Shown here: positions 23,951 through 30,739 of the stretch, one piece after another | Layout of the letters: each line of letters begins with the position of its first letter | Position numbering within the stretch: position 1 is the first letter of the stretch | DNA from: an uncultured Lachnospiraceae bacterium | GTDB taxonomy: Bacteria; Bacillota; Clostridia; Lachnospirales; Lachnospiraceae | Direction of reading: 5' to 3' | Assembly: GCA_910578795.1 (NCBI GenBank) | Contig: CAJTSD010000038.1 | Location: 1-34,914, forward strand | DNA length: 34,914 bases | Program-made: the position numbers and the translations under genes | Notes under the pieces: model-generated | The model's input: only the letters and a program-made list of their open reading frames with translations | What the model was told of the DNA's origin: nothing | The model's database searches: none

Positions 23951-26860
23951 ATGAGTATTGCATTTTTGGGTCTTGAAATTTTTTGTATCAGCATTATTGT
24001 CTTTGCGCTATTTCTTTTGCTTAAGGGCGACGGCTCGCGGGAACAGAAGCTCATGCAGTATTTCCTGCTGGGCGCGCTGATACAGAATGTCGGATATTTG
24101 TTGGAAATGACGGCACCTTCGATGGCGGCGGCGCTTGTGGCTGTTAAGGTCCAGTATTTGGGCTCGTTTACAGTCACAATCAGCTATTGCCATTTTATCT
24201 TTAATTACTGCCGTGTAAAAACGCCCCGAAAGATTTTAACACTGATGAAGCTGGCCGATGCTTTGGTGCTCGTGCTTGTCTTTACGTGTGATTTTCATAG
24301 AATGCATTATCGCAGTATCGAATGGATTGAAATAGAGGATGTCGCAAGACATGGATATCTGAATTTGGAATACGGACCGGGCTACTGGATTTTTATGCTG
24401 TGCGGGACGATCATCCCTTATGCGTCATCCATCTATGCGATGCTGCATACCTGTATCAGCAAACCGGAGTTTGCGGAAGAGCGCAAATGCAGGCTGATTC
24501 TAATTCTTTCCTGTCTGCCTGTGGGGGCGCTGTGCTTATATATTTTTAAGCTGACGCAGGGATATGACCTGACTCCGGTGGTGATGGGAGTGGTTCTTTC
24601 CGGTGTGGTAATCCTGATATGGAGCAGGAATGTTTATGATTTCAGCAGTTTGGCTTCATGGATTTTGCTTGACAGCATGAGTGACGGTGTGATTGCCATT
24701 GATGAACAAATGCGGATTGCAAGCTATAATCCTGCGGCGGCACGCATTTTTGAAGATTTGGGCAGCCGTGCAGTCGGAAGGCAGATTGAATCGCTGCAGG
24801 GATTTCCGCAAAATATGCTTGGAAGGGAAGACGACGTAAAAGAAGAGTTCTCCTTAAACGGCAGGTTTTATCAGGGGCATTTGGAACCGATTGTAGACCG
24901 GTACGGGAAAAAAAGGGGATATGTTGCCCTTATTTTGGACGTTACGGAGACGAGAAATTACATCGAGGAAATCAAGCGCGTGCGGGAACAGGCGGAGCAG
25001 GCAAACGTCGCAAAAAGTGCGTTCCTTGCCAATATGTCCCACGAAATACGCACGCCGATGAATGCGATTGTGGGTTTGAGCGACATTATCATGGAGGAGA
25101 GCAGGGGGCGCAAGGTGTATGAATATGCCTGCGACGTCAAGGCAGCTTCCCGCAATCTGTTGTCGCTGATTAATGATATTTTGGATTTATCAAAAGTGGA
25201 AGCGGGCAAGATGGAGCTGGTGCTGTCAAAGTACCATGTCAAAACGCTTGTCAATGAAGTGCTAAATATGATGGATGTCGTGGCATCGCAGCGCGGGCTT
25301 TTGCTGAAAAGTACGTTTGATATGTCAATTCCGTGCTGTTATCTTGGCGACGAGGGCAGAATCAAACAGATTTTGATAAATATTTTAAATAACGCTTTGA
25401 AATTTACGAAAGAAGGCTATGTGAAAATTTCCGTTAACGGTACAAGGCAGGACGAGGCAGATGTCGAACGGCTTGTCTTTTGTATTGAGGATACGGGATG
25501 CGGCATTAAAGAGGCGGACATCGAGGGCATTTTTGAGAATTTCAAGCAGGTCGATTCCAAGCGAAACCGTACGGTGGAGGGAACGGGACTGGGACTTTCC
25601 ATTACCAAGCATTTGGTGGAATTAATGCAGGGAACAATCCGGATAGAGAGTGTGTATGGCAAGGGCAGTATCTTTACGGTGGAAATCCTGCAAAAGATTG
25701 TGGATCAGAGACCTTTGTCCGAGGTTCCAGAATCGGAAATCGTCAAGGAGCGAACGATTGAACCGTTTACCGCAAAGGGCTATAAAGTGCTTGTGGTAGA
25801 CGACAATATGGTCAACCGCAAGATTGTGCGCATTATGCTGCAATCCTATGGCATTGATGTAACTGAGACGGACAGCGGGCGTGCTGCAATCGCGCTTGTC
25901 AAAAAGACGTGCTATGACCTTATTTTTATGGATCATATGATGCCGGAAATGGACGGAATCGAAACCGTGCAGATTATCCGCAGCGAATGCGGGGAAAACG
26001 GGACGCGTCCGGTTGTGATTGCGCTGACTGCCAATGCGATGGAGGGTGTTCGGGAAACTTTCTTGCAAAACGGGTTTCAGGATTTTGTCACAAAGCCGCT
26101 TGACAGAAAGCCCTTGCATGAAGCATTGCTGCGATGGATTCCAAAGGAGCGGCGGACGGCGAGTGAGGAATGGGTTGACCTTGGGAAACAAGATGACGGC
26201 AGAAAGCTGGAGTTTCAAAATATTTTCATCGAGGGCATTGACACGGATGAGGTGGTGAAGCGTTACTCCGGCAGTGTTGCGGATTACAGGGAGCTTTTGA
26301 GTATTTACTGCCTGGACGGGGAACGCAAGCTGCCGCTTTTGCGAACGCTTTGGGAAAAGCAGGATTATAAGAACTATGGGATTGAGGTGCATGGATTAAA
26401 GAGCGCCTCTGCAAACATCGGCGCCATGAAAGTTTCCAATCATGCAAGGGAGCAGGAGGATGCGGTTAACCGGGGAGATAAAACATTTATTGGTGAACAT
26501 GTATTTCAACTTTTGACAGAGTACGAGGAACAGATCCGGCATATCACATCTTATCTTAAGGTGGAAAAACAGTCAGGCGGTGCCAAAGAGATGGAAGGGA
26601 AAGCGGCAATCCCCATAGAAACCGCGGATTTGGTTAGGAAATTGCAAGAGGCGTTAGAGCGTCTTGAGAATTTTTGCGCAAAGGAATGTGCCTGTAAGGT
26701 TGAGGAGCTTCTGCAATATGAGCTGACATCTGATGTCGAGGCGGAGCATACAAAAATACAAGGGCTTTTAAAGCTGTATGAAGATGAAGCCGCGGAAAAT
26801 CGGCTGCGTACGTTGATTGCACAATATAATATGGATGAAAGGGGAGATGATGGTCTATGA
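23951..26860 (+). CDS. Hybrid sensor histidine kinase (7TM-PAS-HisKA-HATPase-REC-Hpt)
   Basis: A 969-residue membrane sensor. Residues 1-225 hold about seven hydrophobic helices matching the histidine-kinase 7TM sensor domain; a PAS domain follows (about 235-335, VIAIDEQMRIASYNPAAARIF). HisKA has the phospho-acceptor H364 in MSHEIRTPMN. The ATPase domain has NILNNALKFT, DTGCGI and GTGLGLSI. A receiver domain (about 610-735) has VVDDN, phospho-acceptor D661 and the TKPL lysine. The C-terminal Hpt domain has H814 in VHGLKSASANIGA, then a helical tail. All phosphorelay residues are present. Its stop overlaps the receiver gene start by four bases. The signal is unknown, and no output DNA-binding gene is adjacent. 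Confidence 0.93.
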   Translation: MSIAFLGLEIFCISIIVFALFLLLKGDGSREQKLMQYFLLGALIQNVGYLLEMTAPSMAAALVAVKVQYLGSFTVTISYCHFIFNYCRVKTPRKILTLMKLADALVLVLVFTCDFHRMHYRSIEWIEIEDVARHGYLNLEYGPGYWIFMLCGTIIPYASSIYAMLHTCISKPEFAEERKCRLILILSCLPVGALCLYIFKLTQGYDLTPVVMGVVLSGVVILIWSRNVYDFSSLASWILLDSMSDGVIAIDEQMRIASYNPAAARIFEDLGSRAVGRQIESLQGFPQNMLGREDDVKEEFSLNGRFYQGHLEPIVDRYGKKRGYVALILDVTETRNYIEEIKRVREQAEQANVAKSAFLANMSHEIRTPMNAIVGLSDIIMEESRGRKVYEYACDVKAASRNLLSLINDILDLSKVEAGKMELVLSKYHVKTLVNEVLNMMDVVASQRGLLLKSTFDMSIPCCYLGDEGRIKQILINILNNALKFTKEGYVKISVNGTRQDEADVERLVFCIEDTGCGIKEADIEGIFENFKQVDSKRNRTVEGTGLGLSITKHLVELMQGTIRIESVYGKGSIFTVEILQKIVDQRPLSEVPESEIVKERTIEPFTAKGYKVLVVDDNMVNRKIVRIMLQSYGIDVTETDSGRAAIALVKKTCYDLIFMDHMMPEMDGIETVQIIRSECGENGTRPVVIALTANAMEGVRETFLQNGFQDFVTKPLDRKPLHEALLRWIPKERRTASEEWVDLGKQDDGRKLEFQNIFIEGIDTDEVVKRYSGSVADYRELLSIYCLDGERKLPLLRTLWEKQDYKNYGIEVHGLKSASANIGAMKVSNHAREQEDAVNRGDKTFIGEHVFQLLTEYEEQIRHITSYLKVEKQSGGAKEMEGKAAIPIETADLVRKLQEALERLENFCAKECACKVEELLQYELTSDVEAEHTKIQGLLKLYEDEAAENRLRTLIAQYNMDERGDDGL

Positions 26861-27228
26861 TGGAGAAGGTAAGAATTTTGGCAGTGGATGACAACAGTAT
26901 TAGTCTTGCGGCAATTGAGCAGGAGTTGAAAAAGGATTTTGAGATTATTCCGATCAATTCCGGTATCCGTGCCCTGCAATATTTAAAAAGAGAGCGGCCG
27001 GACCTCATTCTTCTTGACATTCAGATGGCGCAAAAGGACGGGATTGAGACACTGCGGGAAATCCGCAAGATGGACAAGTGCCGTGATATTCCGGTGATTA
27101 TGCTTACGTCAAAACAGGAGAAGGAAACGATTTTGGAAACTTCCATGCTGGGAATTTGTGATTATGTGCTCAAGCCCTTTAAGGGCGATGATTTGCAGCA
27201 ACGGATTAGACGTGTTTTGCATTTATAG
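26857..27228 (+). CDS. Stand-alone response regulator receiver (CheY-like)
   Basis: A 123-residue protein consisting only of a receiver domain: acidic pair D11-D12, phospho-acceptor D54 (LILLDIQM), T84 and K106 (LKPF). There is no output domain. The start overlaps the kinase stop (ATGA), so the two are translationally coupled and it is probably the final or intermediate phosphate acceptor of that relay. A strong terminator follows. Confidence 0.92.
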   Translation: MMEKVRILAVDDNSISLAAIEQELKKDFEIIPINSGIRALQYLKRERPDLILLDIQMAQKDGIETLREIRKMDKCRDIPVIMLTSKQEKETILETSMLGICDYVLKPFKGDDLQQRIRRVLHL

Positions 27229-27260
27229 TGGCTGATTATAATGGTTATTGAAAACAGGAT

Positions 27261-27309
27261 AAAAAACGCAGAATGACACGGGTTTTAGCGGTGTTATTCT
27301 GCGTTTTTT
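27261..27309 (+). terminator. Strong intrinsic terminator after the two-component genes
   Basis: A 19-bp stem (one G-T pair) between 27261-27279 and 27291-27309, with arms containing AAAAAACGCAGAAT and ATTCTGCGTTTTTT. The A- and T-runs make it bidirectional. Confidence 0.93.
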
Positions 27310-27321
27310 GATTGTGCTTAA

Positions 27322-27501
27322 ATGCATAATCTTGGGATTATATCCGGAGAAACGGGTGTTGCTGACGGCTCTTTTCTTCCTTCTAATGTATCATGGGACG
27401 CCCGCTATCCGCACAATAAAGGTCTTTTGGAACAAGCTCTTTCTGATCTTTCTTTTATCAGCATGTCCTCACCTCTGATTCTATTGTATCAAAAAAACTA
27501 G
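27322..27501 (+). pseudogene. Probable transposase remnant (IS5/IS1182-like fragment)
   Basis: A 59-codon open frame between a stop codon directly before the ATG and TAG at 27499-27501, without a ribosome site. The piece GVADGSFLPSN followed by DARYPHNKGLLEQALSDL resembles the D-A/G-T-x-x-P...IRYP-x-D-x-x-LLNEA block of IS5/IS1182-type transposases. The rest of such a gene is absent on both sides, so this would be a small relic. It marks the left side of the accessory region. Assignment is from pattern memory only. Confidence 0.35.
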
Positions 27502-27517
27502 ATTATGTTTACCTTTT

Positions 27518-27547
27518 TTGACAGTCTGTGACAATCTTTTTTATAAT
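27518..27547 (+). promoter_or_regulatory. Promoter of the serine recombinase gene
   Basis: TTGACA (27518-27523), 18-base spacer, TATAAT (27542-27547), about 60 bases before the recombinase start. Confidence 0.82.
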
Positions 27548-27555
27548 GGATTGTC
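27530..27555 (+). promoter_or_regulatory. Inverted repeat around the recombinase -10 box
   Basis: GACAATC (27530-27536) and GATTGTC (27549-27555) flank the TATAAT box. Together with TTTTTTGACAGT just upstream (27514-27525), it resembles the motif next to the inverted repeats downstream, so autorepression by the recombinase is plausible. Confidence 0.5.
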
Positions 27556-27607
27556 TTTTTTTGTGCGAGAAATACCATAAATGAAACAGAATGGAGGAAT
27601 TAAGACT

Positions 27608-28243
27608 ATGGATGTATATGGATATGTGCGCGTGTCCAGTATGGATCAGAACGAGGACAGGCAGATGAGCGCCTTGCGGGATGTGGCTATACCTGAAAAA
27701 AACATTTTTATGGATAAGCAGTCCGGCAAAGATTTTGAGCGTCCCGGCTATAAAAAACTGACAGAGGGTTTGAAAAAAGGGGATCTTCTGTATATATTAA
27801 GCATCGATCGTCTAGGGCGCAGCTATGAGGAAATCCAAAAACAGTGGCGTATTCTTACAAAAGAAACAGGCATCGACATCTGCGTGCTGGATATGCCGCT
27901 GCTGGATACTAGAAACGGTAAAGATTTAATGGGAACCTTTATTGCGGATCTAGTGCTGCAGATTTTATCTTTTGTGGCGCAGAGCGAGCGTGAAAACATA
28001 AGGAAACGGCAGAGTGAAGGAATTGCTGCTGCAAAAGCAAAGGGAGTACGCTTTGGAAGACCTGAAAAGGAGGTTCCGGACGACTTTGGAAAAATTGTCA
28101 GAAAGTGGGAAGAAAAAAAACAGTCGTTGGAAGAAACGTTGAACCAGTGTAGTATGAGCAAGACCACCTTTTACCGCAGATTGCGGGAGTACAGGTTGGT
28201 TCAGAAATGCAATAAAAGCAGTTCTAAAAAGTGTACTTTTTGA
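27608..28243 (+). CDS. Small serine recombinase (resolvase/invertase type)
   Basis: A 211-residue protein. The N-terminal catalytic domain has the nucleophile S10 in YVRVSSMDQ, with R8, and the SIDRLGRS motif (D67-R71). The long E-helix region (SERENIRKRQSEGIAAAKAKG) follows, with the resolvase-style GVRFGRP link and a C-terminal helix-turn-helix (about 165-197, ending SMSKTTFYRRLREY). This order, catalytic domain first, is that of Hin/Gin/resolvases, not of IS607 TnpA. ATG 27608 has GGAGGA at 27593-27598; ATG 27581 lacks one. The last five codons (KKCTF) and stop are part of an 18-bp inverted repeat, the likely recombination site. I infer it inverts the promoter segment downstream. Confidence 0.93.
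   Translation: MDVYGYVRVSSMDQNEDRQMSALRDVAIPEKNIFMDKQSGKDFERPGYKKLTEGLKKGDLLYILSIDRLGRSYEEIQKQWRILTKETGIDICVLDMPLLDTRNGKDLMGTFIADLVLQILSFVAQSERENIRKRQSEGIAAAKAKGVRFGRPEKEVPDDFGKIVRKWEEKKQSLEETLNQCSMSKTTFYRRLREYRLVQKCNKSSSKKCTF
28226..28243 (+). repeat. Inverted repeat left (putative recombinase crossover site)
   Basis: AAAAAGTGTACTTTTTGA, the exact reverse complement of 28399-28416. The core is a dyad of 7-bp arms (AAAAAGT/ACTTTTT) around central GT (28233-28234). It overlaps the last codons of the recombinase gene, and because the repeat includes the stop codon, inversion would leave the protein unchanged. Confidence 0.82.
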
Positions 28244-28408
28244 TAATTTCCCATTGCTCTGAATCACAGACTGTGCAAAGTTCTATGTACGAAAAAAAAA
28301 ACAAAATATTCTGACTTATTGATGGTAAAACTCGGAAATCGCAAAAAGTACTTGCAGACTGTTTGGTTTTTATGTATAATAATTTATTGTTAGTAGTTTC
28401 AAAAAGTA
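28234..28408 (+). mobile_element. Putative invertible promoter segment
   Basis: About 175 bases bounded by perfect 18-bp inverted repeats and adjacent to a serine recombinase gene. It has no gene, but has a promoter (28352-28380) reading toward the TnpB-like gene in the present orientation. Read in the other direction I find no comparably good promoter toward that gene, so inversion should switch it off. It also holds two copies of CAGACTGT (28267-28274, 28355-28362), which reappears inverted in the recombinase promoter (27522-27529). Inversion is inferred from architecture, not observed. Confidence 0.6.
28352..28380 (+). promoter_or_regulatory. Promoter of the TnpB-like gene, inside the invertible segment
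   Basis: TTGCAG (28352-28357), 17-base spacer, TATAAT (28375-28380). Transcription would start near 28387, so the right inverted repeat (28399-28416) lies in the untranslated leader. Confidence 0.78.
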
Positions 28409-28416
28409 CACTTTTT
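28399..28416 (+). repeat. Inverted repeat right (putative recombinase crossover site)
   Basis: TCAAAAAGTACACTTTTT, exact reverse complement of 28226-28243, with central dinucleotide AC (28408-28409). Followed by GACAATACC, which recurs in the palindrome after the TnpB-like gene. Confidence 0.82.
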
Positions 28417-28451
28417 GACAATACCTGATTCATTGGACGGAGGAGGAGTCC

Positions 28452-29885
28452 GTGTCTACAAAAAATACAAAAACAGAGGCATCACCGCAGTACAGTGATG
28501 ATGACGGGGTGCCGCAGGGTGATGGGAAGATATGCAAGGCGGTACATCAGTACAGTAAAGGGAAGATTAGCAGAGAAAACATGGATGTGCTCATGGACAT
28601 AGGGCATGGATGCATGGTGACTAAAAATTATATTTATCAAAGATATGGGGGCATCAAAAACCTTGTAAAAGTGTATTCCGGCTATGAGGTCGATTCTGAA
28701 GTCAGGGTAGCCGGATTTAGGGAGAAAATAGGTCTTCCCAGCGTGTATTTTTCTGCATCTGTAAGCAGGGCATTGGCGGATATCAAGATTATGTGGGCAC
28801 AAGTCAGAAATGGAATAAACGATGCTGTCAGTAGAAATGAACGGTTTTCATTGGAGGATAGGCATTATATCCGCTTCGTGCTTAAAACGGATGTCTGCTA
28901 TTGGAACATATTGAACGGAAAATCGGTGCTGATGCCTGAAAAAATACAATCTGGCTATGAAAAAGTTATTGCAGATCTAGGCGGTGGAAGCGGGAAGAAC
29001 GTTCAGAACCTTAACAGATATATATGCAGGCAGACGAGGAAGAGACTGCATAGGCAGCACACGGACAATGCATTGCGTTTTACCATAAAAAAGCAGGGAT
29101 ACAGGTACGGTGAGCTGGATGGAGAGCACGGCATATTTCTTGCGACAAAGGTAAACCGTCAGAGAATGTTTATACCGCTGACCGACACAAATATTTATGA
29201 CAGGATGCTCGACATCAGCTTAAATCCACAGAACAAAAGCATTGAAATCATGATACCGATTTTTGTAAGTACAAAGCGGCATGAGAATTATGCAAATGAA
29301 ATTGGCATTTCGCTTGGATTATGGAATATGATTACGACAAGCACTGGAAACGTATATGGCAGCAGCTTTGGAAAAATGCAGCAAGAAATCTCCCAGTTTA
29401 TATTGAAAGAAAATTATCGGGAAAAAACGGAAAACGCATCAGATACGCAACAATACCGGGCGCGTAAGGAAAAAATGGATGCGGCGCTTAAAAACTATGT
29501 AAACATGGAAATTAACAGGATGCTTGCATGGGAAAAACCAAAGGTGGTCTATATGGCAAAACTCCCACGCAATCCGGCTATGCCAATGAAGGGTACAGGA
29601 GACACCCATCTGCTCAGGATGTGGAAGAAAGGTTTCGTGACGGAAAGGCTGCACTGGAAATGCCAGAAAAATGGTATAAAAATTGTGGAAGTAATCGGCA
29701 GGGGGATTGGCAGGGAATGCAGTGCTTGCGGGCAGAGCGGATATACGGACGGTGGAAAATTTAAGTGTCCCGCCTGCGGATTCGAGGAGAATAAAAAGGT
29801 AAACGGTGCGAGGAATGCCCTCAACAGGGGGAAAACCGGGAAACAACTAAATAAAAAATGGTCAGGTGATACGTCCGGAAGATGA
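28452..29885 (+). CDS. TnpB/Cas12-like protein with degenerate RuvC site, probably nuclease-dead
   Basis: A 477-residue protein starting at GTG 28452 (ribosome site GGAGGAG). The C-terminal half has the TnpB layout. RuvC-I is IGISLGLWNMITTSTG, with Ser287 where TnpB has Asp. RuvC-II is KVVYMAKLPRN (364-374), with no acidic residue in place of the usual Glu. The conserved helical block WKKGFVTERLHWKCQKNGI and an intact zinc ribbon C423-C426/C439-C442 follow. RuvC-III is NKKVNGARN, with Lys449 where TnpB has Asp. The N-terminal half is basic with scattered aromatic residues, consistent with a nucleic-acid-binding WED/REC-like part. Fold retained with all three catalytic acids lost suggests RNA-guided or plain DNA binding without cutting, as known for TldR repressors. 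It pairs with a serine recombinase and lies behind an invertible promoter. Family call is good; function is inference. Confidence 0.82.
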   Translation: MSTKNTKTEASPQYSDDDGVPQGDGKICKAVHQYSKGKISRENMDVLMDIGHGCMVTKNYIYQRYGGIKNLVKVYSGYEVDSEVRVAGFREKIGLPSVYFSASVSRALADIKIMWAQVRNGINDAVSRNERFSLEDRHYIRFVLKTDVCYWNILNGKSVLMPEKIQSGYEKVIADLGGGSGKNVQNLNRYICRQTRKRLHRQHTDNALRFTIKKQGYRYGELDGEHGIFLATKVNRQRMFIPLTDTNIYDRMLDISLNPQNKSIEIMIPIFVSTKRHENYANEIGISLGLWNMITTSTGNVYGSSFGKMQQEISQFILKENYREKTENASDTQQYRARKEKMDAALKNYVNMEINRMLAWEKPKVVYMAKLPRNPAMPMKGTGDTHLLRMWKKGFVTERLHWKCQKNGIKIVEVIGRGIGRECSACGQSGYTDGGKFKCPACGFEENKKVNGARNALNRGKTGKQLNKKWSGDTSGR

Positions 29886-30059
29886 ACCGGCTGGGAAGCA
29901 TGGTTTTACCCCGGCTTTGCGTCAGCGGAGGCGTTGGCTTTGCAAAGCAGAAGCAATGGGGACTGTGGCGGGCGGTATCTTGATATAAAAGACAAAACGG
30001 CGTTGGGGATATGCAAAAACAGGTACGCCGGTGTCGTGTGAACTCTTATCCGTGGCTAA
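29886..30059 (+). ncRNA. Candidate guide (omega/reRNA-like) RNA after the TnpB-like gene
   Basis: A 174-base non-coding, GC-richer stretch directly after the TnpB-like stop, where TnpB systems carry their guide-RNA scaffold. Foldable parts include CCGG (29888-29891) with CCGG (29911-29914), the palindrome GCTTTGCAAAGC (29937-29948), and a CGGCGT (29998-30003)/ACGCCG (30025-30030) hairpin. It ends at a sharp boundary with the 27-bp palindrome at 30060, which would be the guide position in a TnpB-type RNA. No sequence match to a known scaffold is claimed. Confidence 0.35.
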
Positions 30060-30086
30060 GGTATTGTTAAAAAATTTAACAATACC
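30060..30086 (+). repeat. 27-bp palindrome at the right edge of the recombinase/TnpB-like module
   Basis: Arms GGTATTGTTAAA (30060-30071) and TTTAACAATACC (30075-30086) are perfect complements around AAA. The left half matches the minus strand at 28425-28412 in 13 of 14 bases, so TTTTTrACAATACC brackets the TnpB-like gene as terminal-inverted-repeat-like ends. It could be a recombinase site, operator or element end. Confidence 0.65.
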
Positions 30087-30392
30087 TAAATGGAAACAGA
30101 GAATGGCATGGCACGAAGCCGTTTCAAACAAAACAGCATCGTCGGAACAGACGACTGTGATTCCCTATGTATCCATTAAAGGAAAAGGTTCATACAACGT
30201 GCTTTTCCTGTGCACTGCAGTGCGCGTGGCGGTGCAATGCCATGCGCGGATGCTGCAGCGGATATATATAATTTAAAAATGTACCCGCAGCTTTGGCTGG
30301 AATATGACAGGCTTGATAGAAAACGGAACCTTGACAATTTCATACTTTATGTCTTGAATGCAGGATTGCACAAACGTATATTCGAAAATACC
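30087..30392 (+). other. Gap between the module and the next promoter; no supported gene
   Basis: Two short open frames (30031-30276 and 30210-30446) lack ribosome sites and family signals. A 55-codon frame from ATG 30279 reads MYPQLWLEYDRLDRKR at its start and could be a gene relic, but the promoter of the next gene lies inside it. I see no RNA gene or repeat here. Confidence 0.4.
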
Positions 30393-30421
30393 TTGACAGA
30401 TTTGCTATTGCATATTATAAT
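30393..30421 (+). promoter_or_regulatory. Strong promoter of the small two-gene cassette
   Basis: TTGACA (30393-30398), 17-base spacer, TATAAT (30416-30421), both perfect consensus, about 50 bases before the gene at 30470. Confidence 0.87.
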
Positions 30422-30469
30422 AAATTCAAGGTTTGTGGGTGTATGAAAAACTTTGAGGAGGTATGCAGT

Positions 30470-30739
30470 ATGTTGAAAATATTGGATGAGAACGTTTTAA
30501 AAACGGATGATGAAATCGAAGAGCAGTATAAGGACTGCAAGTATTTGTATATTATTGACAGCTATGACAATCTGATAGACCATAATGGATATTTGTATTG
30601 TGTCAGCACCTCGGATGATTCCTTTGACGCACTGATTGATGAAAGGGATCGATTAGAGGATGAAGGCAGGATATGCGTTCTTGGAGGGAGTTACAACAAT
30701 GGAGGTGCAATAGGTGTACAGTACGAGTATAAGGGATAA
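30470..30739 (+). CDS. Small acidic hypothetical protein
   Basis: An 89-residue protein with many Asp and Glu (DDEIEEQYKDCKYLYIIDSYDNLI near residue 13, DERDRLEDEG in the middle) and a Gly/Asn-rich end (GGSYNNGGAIG). ATG 30470 has GAGGAGG at 30455-30461; the ATG at 30443 would have no ribosome site. No family recognised. It overlaps the protease-like gene by 26 bases in another frame and shares the strong promoter upstream, so the two are a coupled pair. A partner, substrate or inhibitor role is possible but unsupported beyond position. Confidence 0.65.
   Translation: MLKILDENVLKTDDEIEEQYKDCKYLYIIDSYDNLIDHNGYLYCVSTSDDSFDALIDERDRLEDEGRICVLGGSYNNGGAIGVQYEYKG

Noticed and set aside
28226..28241. 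AAAAAGTGTACTTTTT as an intrinsic terminator of the recombinase gene
   Set aside because: The A/T-rich 7-bp arms with a 2-base centre cannot form a stable terminator hairpin; a recombination or binding site explains the exact inverted copy better.
27608..29885. Recombinase plus TnpB-like gene read as an IS607 element
   Set aside because: The recombinase has catalytic domain first and helix-turn-helix last, the opposite of IS607 TnpA, and the TnpB-like protein lacks the RuvC acids.
29886..30060. Group I intron (IStron) at the end of the TnpB-like gene
   Set aside because: I could not identify the conserved intron core elements; the stretch is also short for one.
30031..30446. Two overlapping open frames after the palindrome
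   Set aside because: No ribosome sites, no recognisable domains, and a strong promoter for the next gene lies inside the second frame.
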